This document shows, piece by piece, positions 8,443 through 17,056 of a stretch of DNA of 64,000 nt. Numbering within the stretch: the first letter of the stretch is position 1; each line of letters begins with the position of its first letter. The stretch is from Streptomyces sp. NBC_00247. GTDB taxonomy: Bacteria > Actinomycetota > Actinomycetes > Streptomycetales > Streptomycetaceae. The stretch covers positions 992,001 through 1,056,000 of the forward strand of contig NZ_CP108093.1 of the NCBI RefSeq assembly GCF_036188265.1, read 5' to 3'. A model generated the notes under the pieces. It was not told the DNA's origin. It did not search any database and saw nothing but the letters and a program-made list of their open reading frames with translations. A program made the translations under genes and the position numbers.

Positions 8443-9669
8443 GTGCCTCGTACCATCCGGGACGTCGTCTTCGTCGACGGCGTCCGCACCCCGTTCGGCA
8501 AGGCGGGCCCGAAGGGCATCTACCACGAGACCCGCGCCGACGATCTCGTCGTGAAGGCCATCCGGGAGCTGCTGCGCCGCAACCCGGACCTGGACCCCGC
8601 ATCGATCGACGAGGTCGCCATCGCCGCGACCACCCAGATCGGCGACCAGGGCCTCACCCTCGGCCGGACCGCCGGAATCCTGGCCGGTCTGCCGCAGTCC
8701 GTCCCCGGCTACTCGATCGACCGCATGTGCGCGGGCGCCCTGACCGCCGTCACCACGACGGCCGGCTCCATCGCCTTCGGCGCGTACGACGTCGTCGTGG
8801 CCGGCGGTGTCGAGCACATGGGCCGGCACCCGATGGGCGAGGGCGTGGACCCGAACCCGCGCTTCGTGTCGGAGAAGATGGTCGACGAGTCCGCCCTCTT
8901 CATGGGCATGACCGCCGAGAACCTGCACGACCGCTACCCGCGGATCACCAAGGAGCGCGCCGACGCCTACGCCGTGCGCTCGCAGGAGAAGGCCGCCAAG
9001 GCGTACGCCGACGGCAAGATCCAGCAGGACCTGGTACCGATCTCGGTGCGCCGCACCAACGCCGAGGGCGGTGAGACCGGCTGGGGCCTGGTCACCGCCG
9101 ACGAGCCGATGCGCCCGGGCACCTCGATGGAGTCCCTCGCGGGCCTCAAGACCCCGTTCCGCCCGCACGGCCGTGTGACGGCCGGCAACGCGGCGGGTCT
9201 GAACGACGGCGCCACCGCCTCGCTGCTCGCCGCCGAGGACGTCGCCCGCGAGCTGGGCCTGCCGGTCCGGATGCGTCTGGTGTCGTACGCCTACGTGGGC
9301 GTCGAGCCGGAGGTCATGGGCTACGGCCCCATCCCGGCGACGGAGAAGGCGCTGGCCAAGGCGGGTCTGACCATCGAGGACATCGGTCTCTTCGAGGTCA
9401 ACGAGGCGTTCGCCGTCCAGGTGCTCGCCCTGCTCGACCACTACGGCATCGCCGACGACGACCCGCGCGTCAACCAGTACGGCGGCGCCATCGCGTACGG
9501 CCACCCGCTCGCCTCCTCCGGCGTCCGTCTGATGACGCAGCTGGCCCGCCAGTTCGAGGAGCAGCCGGAGGTCCGTTACGGCATCACCACGATGTGCGTG
9601 GGCTTCGGCATGGGCGCCACGGTCATCTGGGAGAACCCGCACTTCGACGCCGACGGAGGCACCAAGTGA
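8443..9669 (+). CDS. Acetyl-CoA C-acyltransferase (3-ketoacyl-CoA thiolase)
   Basis: 408-residue thiolase that cleaves 3-ketoacyl-CoA to acetyl-CoA and a shortened acyl-CoA in the last step of fatty-acid beta-oxidation. The nucleophilic cysteine is Cys96 in SIDRMCAGALTAV. The NEAFA motif, the catalytic-His block YGGAIAYGHPLASSG, and the C-terminal cysteine motif MCVGFGMGA are all present. GTG start with a GGAGGAG-type Shine-Dalgarno. The stop overlaps the next gene's GTG by 4 bp, so the pair is translationally coupled, which matches the two-subunit FadA/FadB organisation. Confidence 0.95.
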   Translation: MPRTIRDVVFVDGVRTPFGKAGPKGIYHETRADDLVVKAIRELLRRNPDLDPASIDEVAIAATTQIGDQGLTLGRTAGILAGLPQSVPGYSIDRMCAGALTAVTTTAGSIAFGAYDVVVAGGVEHMGRHPMGEGVDPNPRFVSEKMVDESALFMGMTAENLHDRYPRITKERADAYAVRSQEKAAKAYADGKIQQDLVPISVRRTNAEGGETGWGLVTADEPMRPGTSMESLAGLKTPFRPHGRVTAGNAAGLNDGATASLLAAEDVARELGLPVRMRLVSYAYVGVEPEVMGYGPIPATEKALAKAGLTIEDIGLFEVNEAFAVQVLALLDHYGIADDDPRVNQYGGAIAYGHPLASSGVRLMTQLARQFEEQPEVRYGITTMCVGFGMGATVIWENPHFDADGGTK

Positions 9670-11795
9670 GCTCCACCACCGAGCTTCTGAAGGGGGCGGC
9701 CGAGCTCTTCCCGGGCGAGGTCGTCACCCAGGCGCACGTACGCCACCTCGACCTCCCGGCGGGCGCGGGCAGGTTCGCCCTCATCACCCTGGACAACGGC
9801 CTGGACCACACCAAGCCGACGACCTTCGGCCCGCAGTCGCTGGCCAACCTGGACGAGGCGATCGACCAGGTCGAGAAGGAGGCGTCCGAGGGTTCCATCG
9901 TCGGCGTCGGCATCACCGGCAAGCCGTTCATCTTCGCCGTGGGCGCCGACCTCAAGGGCCTCGAAGTCCTCAAGAACCACGAGGACGCGGTGCGGATCGG
10001 CAAGGGCGGTCACGACGTCTTCCGCCGCCTCTCCTCCCTCGCGGTCCCGACCTTCGCGTACTACAACGGCGCGGCGATGGGCGGCGGCGTCGAGGTCGGC
10101 CTGCACTGCTCGTACCGCACCGTCTCCAAGGCGCTCCCCGCCTTCTCGCTGCCCGAGGTATTCCTCGGCCTGGTGCCCGGCTGGGGCGGCTGCGCGCTGC
10201 TGCCGAACCTGATCGGCGCCGACCGCGCGGTCTCGGTGATCATCGAGAACTCGCTGAACCAGAACCGTCAGCTCAAGGGTGCGCAGGTCTTCGAGCTCGG
10301 CATCGCGGACGCGCTCTTCGACGGCGCGGACTTCCTGGAACGTTCGCTCGTGTGGACGGCCGGTGTCCTGACGGGCGAGACCGTGGTCGAGCGCGCCGAG
10401 GTCGACCGCGGCGACGCCTGGGACCAGGCCGTCGCGCGCGGGCGGGCCGTCGCGGACTCCAAGGTGCACGGCGCGGCCCCGGCCGCCTACCGCGCGCTGG
10501 AGATCATCGCGGCCGCCAAGGACGGCGACCTGGGTGCCGGCTTCGACGCCGAGGACCAGGCACTCGCCGACCTGATCATGAGCGGTGAGCTGCGCTCGGG
10601 GCTGTACGCCTTCAACCTGGTGCAGCGGCGTGCCAAGCGCCCGGCCGGCGCTCCGGACAAGAGCCTGGCCCGTCCGGTCACCAAGGTCGGTGTCGTGGGC
10701 GCCGGTCTGATGGCCAGCCAGCTCGCGCTGCTCTTCCTGCGCCGCCTGGAGGTACCGGTCGTCCTCACGGACATCGACCAGGCGCGTGTCGACAAGGGTG
10801 TGGGCTACGTCCACGCCGAGATCGACAAGCTGCTCGGCAAGGGCCGCATCAACCAGGACAAGGCGAACCGTCTCAAGGCCCTGGTGACCGGCGTGCTGGA
10901 CAAGGCGGAGGGTTTCTCCGACGCCGACTTCATCATCGAGGCCGTCTTCGAGGAGATCGGCGTCAAGCAGCAGGTGTTCGCGGAGGTCGAGGCGGTCGCC
11001 CCGGCGCACGCGATCCTCGCCACCAACACCTCCTCGCTCTCGGTCACCGAGATGGCGTCGAAGCTGAAGAACCCGGAGCGGGTCGTCGGCTTCCACTTCT
11101 TCAACCCGGTCGCGATCCTCCCGCTGCTGGAGATCGTGCGCGGCGAGCGCACGGACGACGCCGCGCTGGCGACGGCGTTCGGGGTGGCCCGGAAGCTGAA
11201 GAAGACCGCGGTGCTGGTGAAGGACGCCCCGGCGTTCGTCGTCAACCGCATCCTCACCCGCTTCATGGGCGAGATCCAGAACGTCATCGACGAGGGCACC
11301 CCGGTCGCCGTCGCCGAGCGCGCCGTCGAGCCGCTCGGTCTGCCGATGTCGCCGCTGGTCCTCCTGGAGCTGGTGGGCCCGGCGATCGGTCTGCACGTCT
11401 CCGAGACCCTGAACCGCGCGTTCCCGGAGCGCTTCACCGTCTCCGCGAACCTCGCGGCGGTCGTGAAGGCCGGCAAGCGCGGCTTCTACGTCTACGACTC
11501 CGGCAAGCCGGAGCTGGACCCCGAGGTCGCCGCGCTCCTGGAGCAGGGCGACAGCGTCCTGACGGAGGAGCAGACCCGTGACCGTGTCCTGGACGCGGTG
11601 GCCGAGGAGATCGGCCTGATGCTCGACGAGGGCGTCGTCGCCGAGGCGCAGGACATCGACCTCTGCCTGATCACCGGCGCGGGCTGGCCCTTCCACCTGG
11701 GCGGCATCACGCCGTACCTGGACCGGGCGGGCGTCTCCGAGCGGGTGAACGGCAAGCCGTTCCTGGCACCGGGCGTGGCGAGCGTGCCGGCGTAA
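9666..11795 (+). CDS. Fatty-acid oxidation complex alpha subunit (enoyl-CoA hydratase / 3-hydroxyacyl-CoA dehydrogenase)
   Basis: 709-residue bifunctional beta-oxidation enzyme. An N-terminal crotonase domain (about residues 1-300) has the oxyanion-hole region FIFAVGADLKGL and a second loop PTFAYYNGAAMGGG. An NAD-binding 3-hydroxyacyl-CoA dehydrogenase domain follows (about 330-520; VGVVGAGLMASQLALLF, then NTSSLSVTEMA and the catalytic-His block VVGFHFFNPV), and then the C-terminal dehydrogenase helical domain. The GTG at 9666 is chosen because it overlaps the thiolase stop (GTGA). Sequence upstream in this frame is thiolase-coding in another frame. With the preceding thiolase it forms a complete beta-oxidation module. 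Confidence 0.95.
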   Translation: MSSTTELLKGAAELFPGEVVTQAHVRHLDLPAGAGRFALITLDNGLDHTKPTTFGPQSLANLDEAIDQVEKEASEGSIVGVGITGKPFIFAVGADLKGLEVLKNHEDAVRIGKGGHDVFRRLSSLAVPTFAYYNGAAMGGGVEVGLHCSYRTVSKALPAFSLPEVFLGLVPGWGGCALLPNLIGADRAVSVIIENSLNQNRQLKGAQVFELGIADALFDGADFLERSLVWTAGVLTGETVVERAEVDRGDAWDQAVARGRAVADSKVHGAAPAAYRALEIIAAAKDGDLGAGFDAEDQALADLIMSGELRSGLYAFNLVQRRAKRPAGAPDKSLARPVTKVGVVGAGLMASQLALLFLRRLEVPVVLTDIDQARVDKGVGYVHAEIDKLLGKGRINQDKANRLKALVTGVLDKAEGFSDADFIIEAVFEEIGVKQQVFAEVEAVAPAHAILATNTSSLSVTEMASKLKNPERVVGFHFFNPVAILPLLEIVRGERTDDAALATAFGVARKLKKTAVLVKDAPAFVVNRILTRFMGEIQNVIDEGTPVAVAERAVEPLGLPMSPLVLLELVGPAIGLHVSETLNRAFPERFTVSANLAAVVKAGKRGFYVYDSGKPELDPEVAALLEQGDSVLTEEQTRDRVLDAVAEEIGLMLDEGVVAEAQDIDLCLITGAGWPFHLGGITPYLDRAGVSERVNGKPFLAPGVASVPA

Positions 11796-11812
11796 CACCC
11801 GGTTTCCGTCGT

Positions 11813-11851
11813 GGACGGGCCGTACGGAGGAGCCCTCCGTACGGCCCGTCC
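11813..11851 (+). terminator. Strong hairpin terminator of the beta-oxidation operon
   Basis: Perfect 18-bp stem (11813-11830 with 11834-11851) closed by a 3-nt AGC loop, 18 bp after the fadB-type stop codon. It separates the operon from the envelope locus. Confidence 0.85.
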
Positions 11852-11931
11852 GCGTGCGGGTGGACCGGGTGCCGGGGCGAGGTGGCAGGATGTTCCTTTC
11901 CCCTCGGATCGGACGGCGGTCGCACGGAACC

Positions 11932-13014
11932 ATGACGAACCCACTGCCTCGTCCCGGGCGCCGGGCCCTGCTGGTGGCGGGCGGCGGGACCCTGCTGGCC
12001 GCAGCGGGCGGCGCGCTGCTCGGCCGCTCCCGCGGACCGGACACCGCCGGTCCTCCCCCGGCCGGGGCGGTCGGCGAGTTCGACGTGTCGGGGGCGGCCG
12101 AGGCCCTCCCCCTCAGCCCACTGCGGCACGTGTCGGGCCCGCAGTCCCTCTCCTGTCCGGACGGCGGCGGGGCTCTGTACGCCCTCCAGGTCGTACCCGC
12201 CTCGGTACGGCTCGGGGACGAGGACCGCGCTCCCGGCGGCCGGGAGCGGCGGCTGGCCGGGGACCTGTGCGTCTCCCGGCTCTCCCCCTCCGGCGAGCTG
12301 ACGGCGAGCATGCATCTGCGGGGGTTCGGTCACGGGATGTCGTTCGGCACCGAGCCCGTGGGCGGGGACGTCTTCCTCTGGGTGGAGTCGGACGCCGATC
12401 CGGAGACGGGATACGGCCGGGCCGTATCCCGCGTCCGCTTCCGGGACGGCGCCGTGGTGGACAGTTCCTCGGACGAGGTGCGCCACCACCGCCCGTACCC
12501 GGGCAGCCGCAAAGTCCATCCCACTCTCGACCTCGCGCACCGTCGCGTTCTGGTGAGTCACTGGACAGGACGGACGCACCGGTACTCCGTCCATGCCATG
12601 GACGACTTCGCCGCCGGGCGCCACGAGCCCCTGTGGAGTCTGGAGGACACCGCCCTGCGGAGCGGAGAGACCTTCCAGGGGTGTGCGCTGCGGGGGCGGC
12701 TCGTCTATCAGCTGACCGGAAAGCACTACACCGACGAGAGGGGCACCAATCCGCCGTCCGGTGGCGGCGACACCTACGTGTCCGCGCTCGACGTGCGGAC
12801 GGGCCGGATCGTGGGGCGCCGGAAGGTGACGGTCGCCCCGGGCCTGGAGTTCCGCGAGCCGGAGGGGATCGCCGTGCGTCCCGGTGCCCGTCCGGAGCTG
12901 TGGGTCGCCTTCTCGGTCAAGACGCCGGGCCGCCGCGACATCGCGGTCTTCTCGTGTCCCGCCTGGGCCGGGGTGCGTCCCGCCGCACGGTCCGCCCGCA
13001 CGGCCCGTCCGTGA
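11932..13014 (+). CDS. Tat-exported TagC-like / phage-P68-RBP-like beta-propeller protein
   Basis: About 360 residues. The N-terminus carries a twin-arginine-like signal (PRPGRRALLVAGGGTLL) followed by a small-residue h-region. The rest is rich in beta-strands, with repeated short blocks (GHGMSFGTEP, HPTLDLAHRRVLVSHWTG, GLEFREPEGIAV) that match what I know of the TagC-like/P68 receptor-binding propeller family, often annotated teichoic acid biosynthesis protein C. It is likely secreted and carbohydrate-binding. An upstream in-frame ATG at 11890 has the better Shine-Dalgarno (GAGGTGG), but the codons in between are atypical, so the start is uncertain. It lies immediately before a teichoic-acid-type operon, which supports an envelope role. 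Confidence 0.75.
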   Translation: MTNPLPRPGRRALLVAGGGTLLAAAGGALLGRSRGPDTAGPPPAGAVGEFDVSGAAEALPLSPLRHVSGPQSLSCPDGGGALYALQVVPASVRLGDEDRAPGGRERRLAGDLCVSRLSPSGELTASMHLRGFGHGMSFGTEPVGGDVFLWVESDADPETGYGRAVSRVRFRDGAVVDSSSDEVRHHRPYPGSRKVHPTLDLAHRRVLVSHWTGRTHRYSVHAMDDFAAGRHEPLWSLEDTALRSGETFQGCALRGRLVYQLTGKHYTDERGTNPPSGGGDTYVSALDVRTGRIVGRRKVTVAPGLEFREPEGIAVRPGARPELWVAFSVKTPGRRDIAVFSCPAWAGVRPAARSARTARP

Positions 13015-13106
13015 CGGAACGTACACCGCCCCTCACCGGACGCGCGGCGGTTGGTAACTGTTCGGCATCTAACTACTACCATCTGATCCTTTTTTGCTGT
13101 TGAACG

Positions 13107-13136
13107 TTCACTAAAAGCTTCATGAGTGTCTAGAGT
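13107..13136 (+). promoter_or_regulatory. Candidate promoter of the teichoic-acid-type operon
   Basis: The 283-bp gap before the polymerase gene contains a sharply AT-rich island (about 13050-13140). Within it TTCACT (13107-13112) and TAGAGT (13131-13136) are spaced by 18 bp and could be the -35 and -10 elements of a housekeeping-type promoter. The leader would be about 150 nt, ending in the strong AAGGAGGG ribosome site at about 13280. Confidence 0.4.
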
Positions 13137-13297
13137 TCGATCGGATGCTTCGCAATCTCCTCACCTGTTGTTCGCATGCCGTTCTCTTCGCGGCTCGATT
13201 CCGGTGTGACGTGCGACCTCCTGACCGCATCGGCGACGTAGCCGCGCGTCACGCGCCCCGCGCCACGCACAGAACATGAAGGAGGGCCCTGCCACAG

Positions 13298-15337
13298 ATG
13301 GGCAAGGCACAACGTCAGGCCGCGCTGGGCTTCCTCATCACGGCGGTCCTGGTTCTCAGCTTCCTCGCCATGCTGGTGGCGGTCGTCATGGCCTCGCTCC
13401 CGGTCTTCGCCGGTGCGGCGACCGCCAGTTACGCGGCCGACCTGGCACTGCACTCCTCCGCTTCGTCGACACTCGACCGGCTCCGGGACTCCCGCTTCGG
13501 CCTCACCATCCGCTTCCTGATCCGGCAGTTCCTGCTGCTGGCCCTGTGCGGATCGATCGGCGACCTCGACTCGTTCGTCATCCAGATGACCTCGGTCGGG
13601 CTGCTTCTCCTCTTCTTCCTGCAGCTCGTCTACGGCGCTCTGCTCAAGCGGGTGAAGTCCGAACGCGCCGCGCTCCCCTTCACCACCCGCGGACTGGACA
13701 TGGACGCGCTGGGGATACGGCGGCTGCCGCACCCGTTCCTGATGGACAAGTACGTCCGTAAGACCCTGCACCTGGACATCCCGCTCGTCGGCGGGGCGCT
13801 CGCCACGGTCGGCACCGGCCGCTGGGAGTTCGTGACCTTCGGAGCCATCGCCACGGTGTGGTTCGCGGCGGTGGCCGTCCTGGTCCTGGTGCCCGGCGCC
13901 CGCAACGCGCTCGTCCTGCCGACCCCGGACGACGCCATCGGCGAACTGAACTGGCAGCTCGCGCAGTACCGGCCCCAGGTCGCCCTGTACTTCACCTTCG
14001 CCGCCGTCTCCCGGGACTTCATGTACCAGGTGAACATGTGGCTGGAGGCACTGGAGTCACTGGAGCTGCGGCCCATCATCGTGCTCCGGGAACGGGCCAC
14101 CCTGCGCTTCCTCGACGCCACGTCCGTACCCGTCGTCTGCGTGCCCAAGGCCGAGTACCTGGCACGGGTGGAGATGCCCGAACTCCGGGTCACGCTCTAT
14201 CCCGGGAACGCCGGCAAGAACGTCCACATGCTCCAGCGCCACGAGGTGAAGCACGTCTTCATCGGCCACGGCGACAGTGACAAACTCGCCAGCAGCAACC
14301 GCGTCAGCAAGGTCTTCGACGAGATCTGGGTGGCCGGGCGAGCCGGGCGCGACCGCTACGAGCGCATCAAGCACGCCGTCACGGCCCATCAGATCGTCGA
14401 GGTCGGCCGCCCGCAGCTGATGCCCCTGGAGCGCTGGAGCGGATCGGTCAGCCAGGACGTGCCCACCGTGATCTACGCCCCCACGTGGGAGGGCTGGACC
14501 GACGACGCCTGCTACACCTCCGTCATCCCGTCGGGCGAGCGCCTCATCCGGACGCTCCTCGCCGACGAGCGCAAGCTGCGGATCATCTACAAGCCCCACC
14601 CGCTGACGGGCACCCGCTCCCCCGCCGCCGCAGCCGCCCACCGGCGCATCATCTCGCTTCTGCAGGAGGACAACGCCGCCCGCTTCGGCCGCAAGGTCCT
14701 CGACTCGAAGGCCGCCGCACGGCAGCTGGCCCGGATCGACAAGAAGCTGGCCGCCCTCCAGGAACGTGGTGTCCGTTCGAGGTACCCGGACCTCACCGAG
14801 GAAGACCGGACCATCCGGATCCGCAAGCTCCGCGACCAGGCCGGCGCGCTGCACTGGGACTCCCTGCCGGTCGACGCCCACCAGGTGGTCACCGAGCGGG
14901 TGCCGACGCTGTACGACTGCTTCAACCACTCGGACATGCTGATCGGCGACATGTCGAGCGTGGTCTCCGACTTCGTGGCCACGCGCAAGCCGTACGCGAT
15001 CTTCAACCTGGACGGCCTGCCGGACGACGAGTTCCGCAACGAACAGCGCACGGCCTACGCCTCGTACCTGATCGACGCGGAGTGCAACGGGCTGGAGACG
15101 GCGCTCACCGCGATGTTCTCCCGGGACCAGGACGTCATGGCGCCCTACCGCGAGCAGCTCAAGGACTACCTGCTCGGTCCGGACAACCCGCCGTCCTCGT
15201 ACCGGTTCGCCCGTGCGGCGACCGACCTCTATCTGCGGGGTCTGCGCGACTTCCCCATCGAGTACCCGCCCCCTCCGGAGGCGATCACGCCTCCGGACGC
15301 GCCCGAGCCCGACCGGCAGCCGCACCGGATCGCCTGA
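13298..15337 (+). CDS. CDP-glycerol:poly(glycerophosphate) glycerophosphotransferase family, TagF/TarL-like, with membrane helices
   Basis: 679 residues. An N-terminal membrane part has helices at about 10-40, 65-85, 95-115 and 175-195. The C-terminal two thirds form the GT-B-like CDP-glycerol/CDP-ribitol polyolphosphotransferase domain, with HVFIGHGDSDKLASSN, DEIWVAGRAGRDRY, VIYAPTWEGW, YKPHPLTG and the hallmark NHSDMLIGDMSSVVSDF. Such enzymes add polyol-phosphate units to teichoic-acid chains on the cytoplasmic membrane face. The built-in membrane anchor is the actinobacterial layout rather than the amphipathic binding of Bacillus TagF. It opens an operon with a cytidylyltransferase and a glycosyltransferase. 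Whether the unit is glycerol- or ribitol-phosphate cannot be told. Confidence 0.88.
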   Translation: MGKAQRQAALGFLITAVLVLSFLAMLVAVVMASLPVFAGAATASYAADLALHSSASSTLDRLRDSRFGLTIRFLIRQFLLLALCGSIGDLDSFVIQMTSVGLLLLFFLQLVYGALLKRVKSERAALPFTTRGLDMDALGIRRLPHPFLMDKYVRKTLHLDIPLVGGALATVGTGRWEFVTFGAIATVWFAAVAVLVLVPGARNALVLPTPDDAIGELNWQLAQYRPQVALYFTFAAVSRDFMYQVNMWLEALESLELRPIIVLRERATLRFLDATSVPVVCVPKAEYLARVEMPELRVTLYPGNAGKNVHMLQRHEVKHVFIGHGDSDKLASSNRVSKVFDEIWVAGRAGRDRYERIKHAVTAHQIVEVGRPQLMPLERWSGSVSQDVPTVIYAPTWEGWTDDACYTSVIPSGERLIRTLLADERKLRIIYKPHPLTGTRSPAAAAAHRRIISLLQEDNAARFGRKVLDSKAAARQLARIDKKLAALQERGVRSRYPDLTEEDRTIRIRKLRDQAGALHWDSLPVDAHQVVTERVPTLYDCFNHSDMLIGDMSSVVSDFVATRKPYAIFNLDGLPDDEFRNEQRTAYASYLIDAECNGLETALTAMFSRDQDVMAPYREQLKDYLLGPDNPPSSYRFARAATDLYLRGLRDFPIEYPPPPEAITPPDAPEPDRQPHRIA

Positions 15338-15424
15338 CGCGAACGGCCCGGCCCGCCGGTGGGCGGTCCGGGCCGTGACCGCGGCGGCACGCGGCCACCC
15401 ATCTCCTACAGGGAGCACAGCACC

Positions 15425-16900
15425 TTGAGCACCAGCGCCACCCGTCGTCGTACCGTCGCCGTCGTCCTCGCAGGCGGCACCGGGCAGCGCGTCGGTCTCA
15501 CTGTTCCCAAGCAGTTGCTCAAGATCGCGGGAAGGTCGGTCCTCGAACACACCCTGCACGTGTTCGAGAACGTCGACGAAATCGACGAGGTCGTCGTGCT
15601 GATGCCCCCGGACCATCGTGCGGAGGCTGAGAGGATCGTCGTCGGCGCGGGTCTGACGAAGGTCTCCCGGGTGCTGGCCGGGGGCAGCACCCGCAACGGG
15701 ACGACGGACATCGCCATCGAGGCGATCGCCGCCGGCCTCGGCGAAGAGGACTGCGACGTGCTGATCCACGACGCCGTGCGTCCGCTGCTCTCGCCCCGCG
15801 TGGTGAGGGACTGCGTGGCCGCACTGGAGCTTCACAGCGCCGTGGACGTGGCGATCCCGTCCTCCGACACCGTGATCGTCACGCGCACGCACGGCGGGGA
15901 CGGCGAGTTCATCACCGAGGTGCCGGACCGCGAGCGGCTCCGGCGCGGCCAGACCCCGCAGGGTTTCCGGCTGTCCACCATCCGCGCCGCCTACCGGCTC
16001 GCCGCGGCCGACCCGCTCTTCCGGGCCACGGACGACTGCTCGGTCGTCGTCCGGTATCTGCCCGACGTGCCCGTGCACGTGGTCATGGGCGACGAGCACA
16101 ACATGAAGATCACCCAGCCCGTCGACGTGTTCATCGCCGACAAACTCTTCCAGCTGGCGTCCACCACCGCCCCGAAGAGCGGTTCGGACGCCTTCTACCG
16201 GGGCGCCCTGGCCGGACGGACCCTCGTCGTGTTCGGCGGTACCGAGGGCCTCGGCGCCGACCTGGCGCGGCTGGCCGGGGGTTACGGGGCACACGTGCAC
16301 GCCGTGGGCCGGCCCGCCGACGGAGAGGACGCGGCGAGGGAACTCGCCGCCGCGCGCGCCGGCACCGGCCGGATCGACTTCGTGGTGAACACCGCGAGCC
16401 GCCTCCCGGTCGGCCGGCTCGCGGAGACCAGCACCGGGGCGATCCGGGAAGCGCTGCGCACCCACTACCTGGCACCGGTCGCCACCGCCCGCGCCGCACA
16501 CCCCCACCTGGCCCGGACGAAGGGGCAGTTGCTCCTCCTCACCGGAACCAGCTACACCCGCGGCCGGGCCGGGTACAGCCTGCACTCCTCGGCCAACGCG
16601 GCCGTGGTCAACCTCACCCAGGCGCTGGCCGAGGAGTGGGCCGAGGACGGCGTCCGGGTCAACTGCCTCAATCCCGAACGGGTTTCGAGCGGGAGCGGCC
16701 TGCGGAGCGGTGCGGGACGGCACGAGGAGACGTCGCCGTCCCCGCGCGCGGCGGCGCGCAGCGCGCTGGACGTGCTGCTCTCGGGCATGTCCGGCCGGGT
16801 GATCGACGTACGGACCGGTTCCCCGGCCCCGCGGGGCTCGGCGTTCGACGCGGCCCTCTCGCAGATCCTCGACGCGTCCGAGGACGGTACGACGCACTGA
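15425..16900 (+). CDS. Bifunctional cytidylyltransferase / SDR fusion (TarI-TarJ-like), reductase site degenerate
   Basis: 491 residues. Residues about 8-235 form an IspD/TarI-type nucleotidyltransferase (VAVVLAGGTGQRVGLTVPKQ; DAVRPLLSPRVV; DTVIVT). Residues about 258-491 form a short-chain dehydrogenase fold (VVFGGTEGLGADLARLAGG; FVVNTAS; GTSYTRGRAGY). The expected product is an activated polyol (CDP-ribitol-like). The segment where related fusions carry Y-x-x-x-K reads H-S-S-A-N (within YSLHSSANAAVVN), so the catalytic Tyr/Lys pair is lost, and the sequence after NPERV is also atypical. The TTG start with AGGGAG 9 nt upstream is used because the region before it lacks conservation. It could be an IspD paralogue, but the context favours teichoic acid. 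Confidence 0.82.
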   Translation: MSTSATRRRTVAVVLAGGTGQRVGLTVPKQLLKIAGRSVLEHTLHVFENVDEIDEVVVLMPPDHRAEAERIVVGAGLTKVSRVLAGGSTRNGTTDIAIEAIAAGLGEEDCDVLIHDAVRPLLSPRVVRDCVAALELHSAVDVAIPSSDTVIVTRTHGGDGEFITEVPDRERLRRGQTPQGFRLSTIRAAYRLAAADPLFRATDDCSVVVRYLPDVPVHVVMGDEHNMKITQPVDVFIADKLFQLASTTAPKSGSDAFYRGALAGRTLVVFGGTEGLGADLARLAGGYGAHVHAVGRPADGEDAARELAAARAGTGRIDFVVNTASRLPVGRLAETSTGAIREALRTHYLAPVATARAAHPHLARTKGQLLLLTGTSYTRGRAGYSLHSSANAAVVNLTQALAEEWAEDGVRVNCLNPERVSSGSGLRSGAGRHEETSPSPRAAARSALDVLLSGMSGRVIDVRTGSPAPRGSAFDAALSQILDASEDGTTH

Positions 16901-17056
16901 GCGCGGCGCCCGGAGCGCTACGCACCGAGCGCTACGCACCGAGCGCGGCGCCCCGAGCGCGGCGCGCTGAGCCAGAACCAGCCCACAGCAGTCCCGGTGA
17001 GTTCATCGGGACGCAATCGGGAGCCCGGCCGGACCGGCCACCCCCAGGAGGACCTC
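16901..17056. repeat. Short degenerate direct repeats before the glycosyltransferase
   Basis: Between the cytidylyltransferase stop and the glycosyltransferase start, GAGCGCTACGCACC occurs twice in tandem (about 16914-16941), flanked by three copies of a GAGCGCGGCGC-type unit (about 16900-16970). No function is visible. It may be slippage-generated spacer sequence. Confidence 0.6.

Noticed and set aside
6475..12311. Very long minus-strand open frames (up to about 1000 codons) opposite rnd, thiolase and fadB-type genes
   Set aside because: They are antisense to genes with clear motifs, rich in Arg/Gly/His/Val/Ala low-complexity sequence and lack domains. They result from the high third-position GC bias of the real genes.
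15425..16150. Calling this gene the MEP-pathway ispD
   Set aside because: The cytidylyltransferase half could be IspD, but the SDR fusion and the polymerase/glycosyltransferase/LCP neighbours fit teichoic-acid-type CDP-polyol synthesis better. dxs 8 kb away is not in the same operon.
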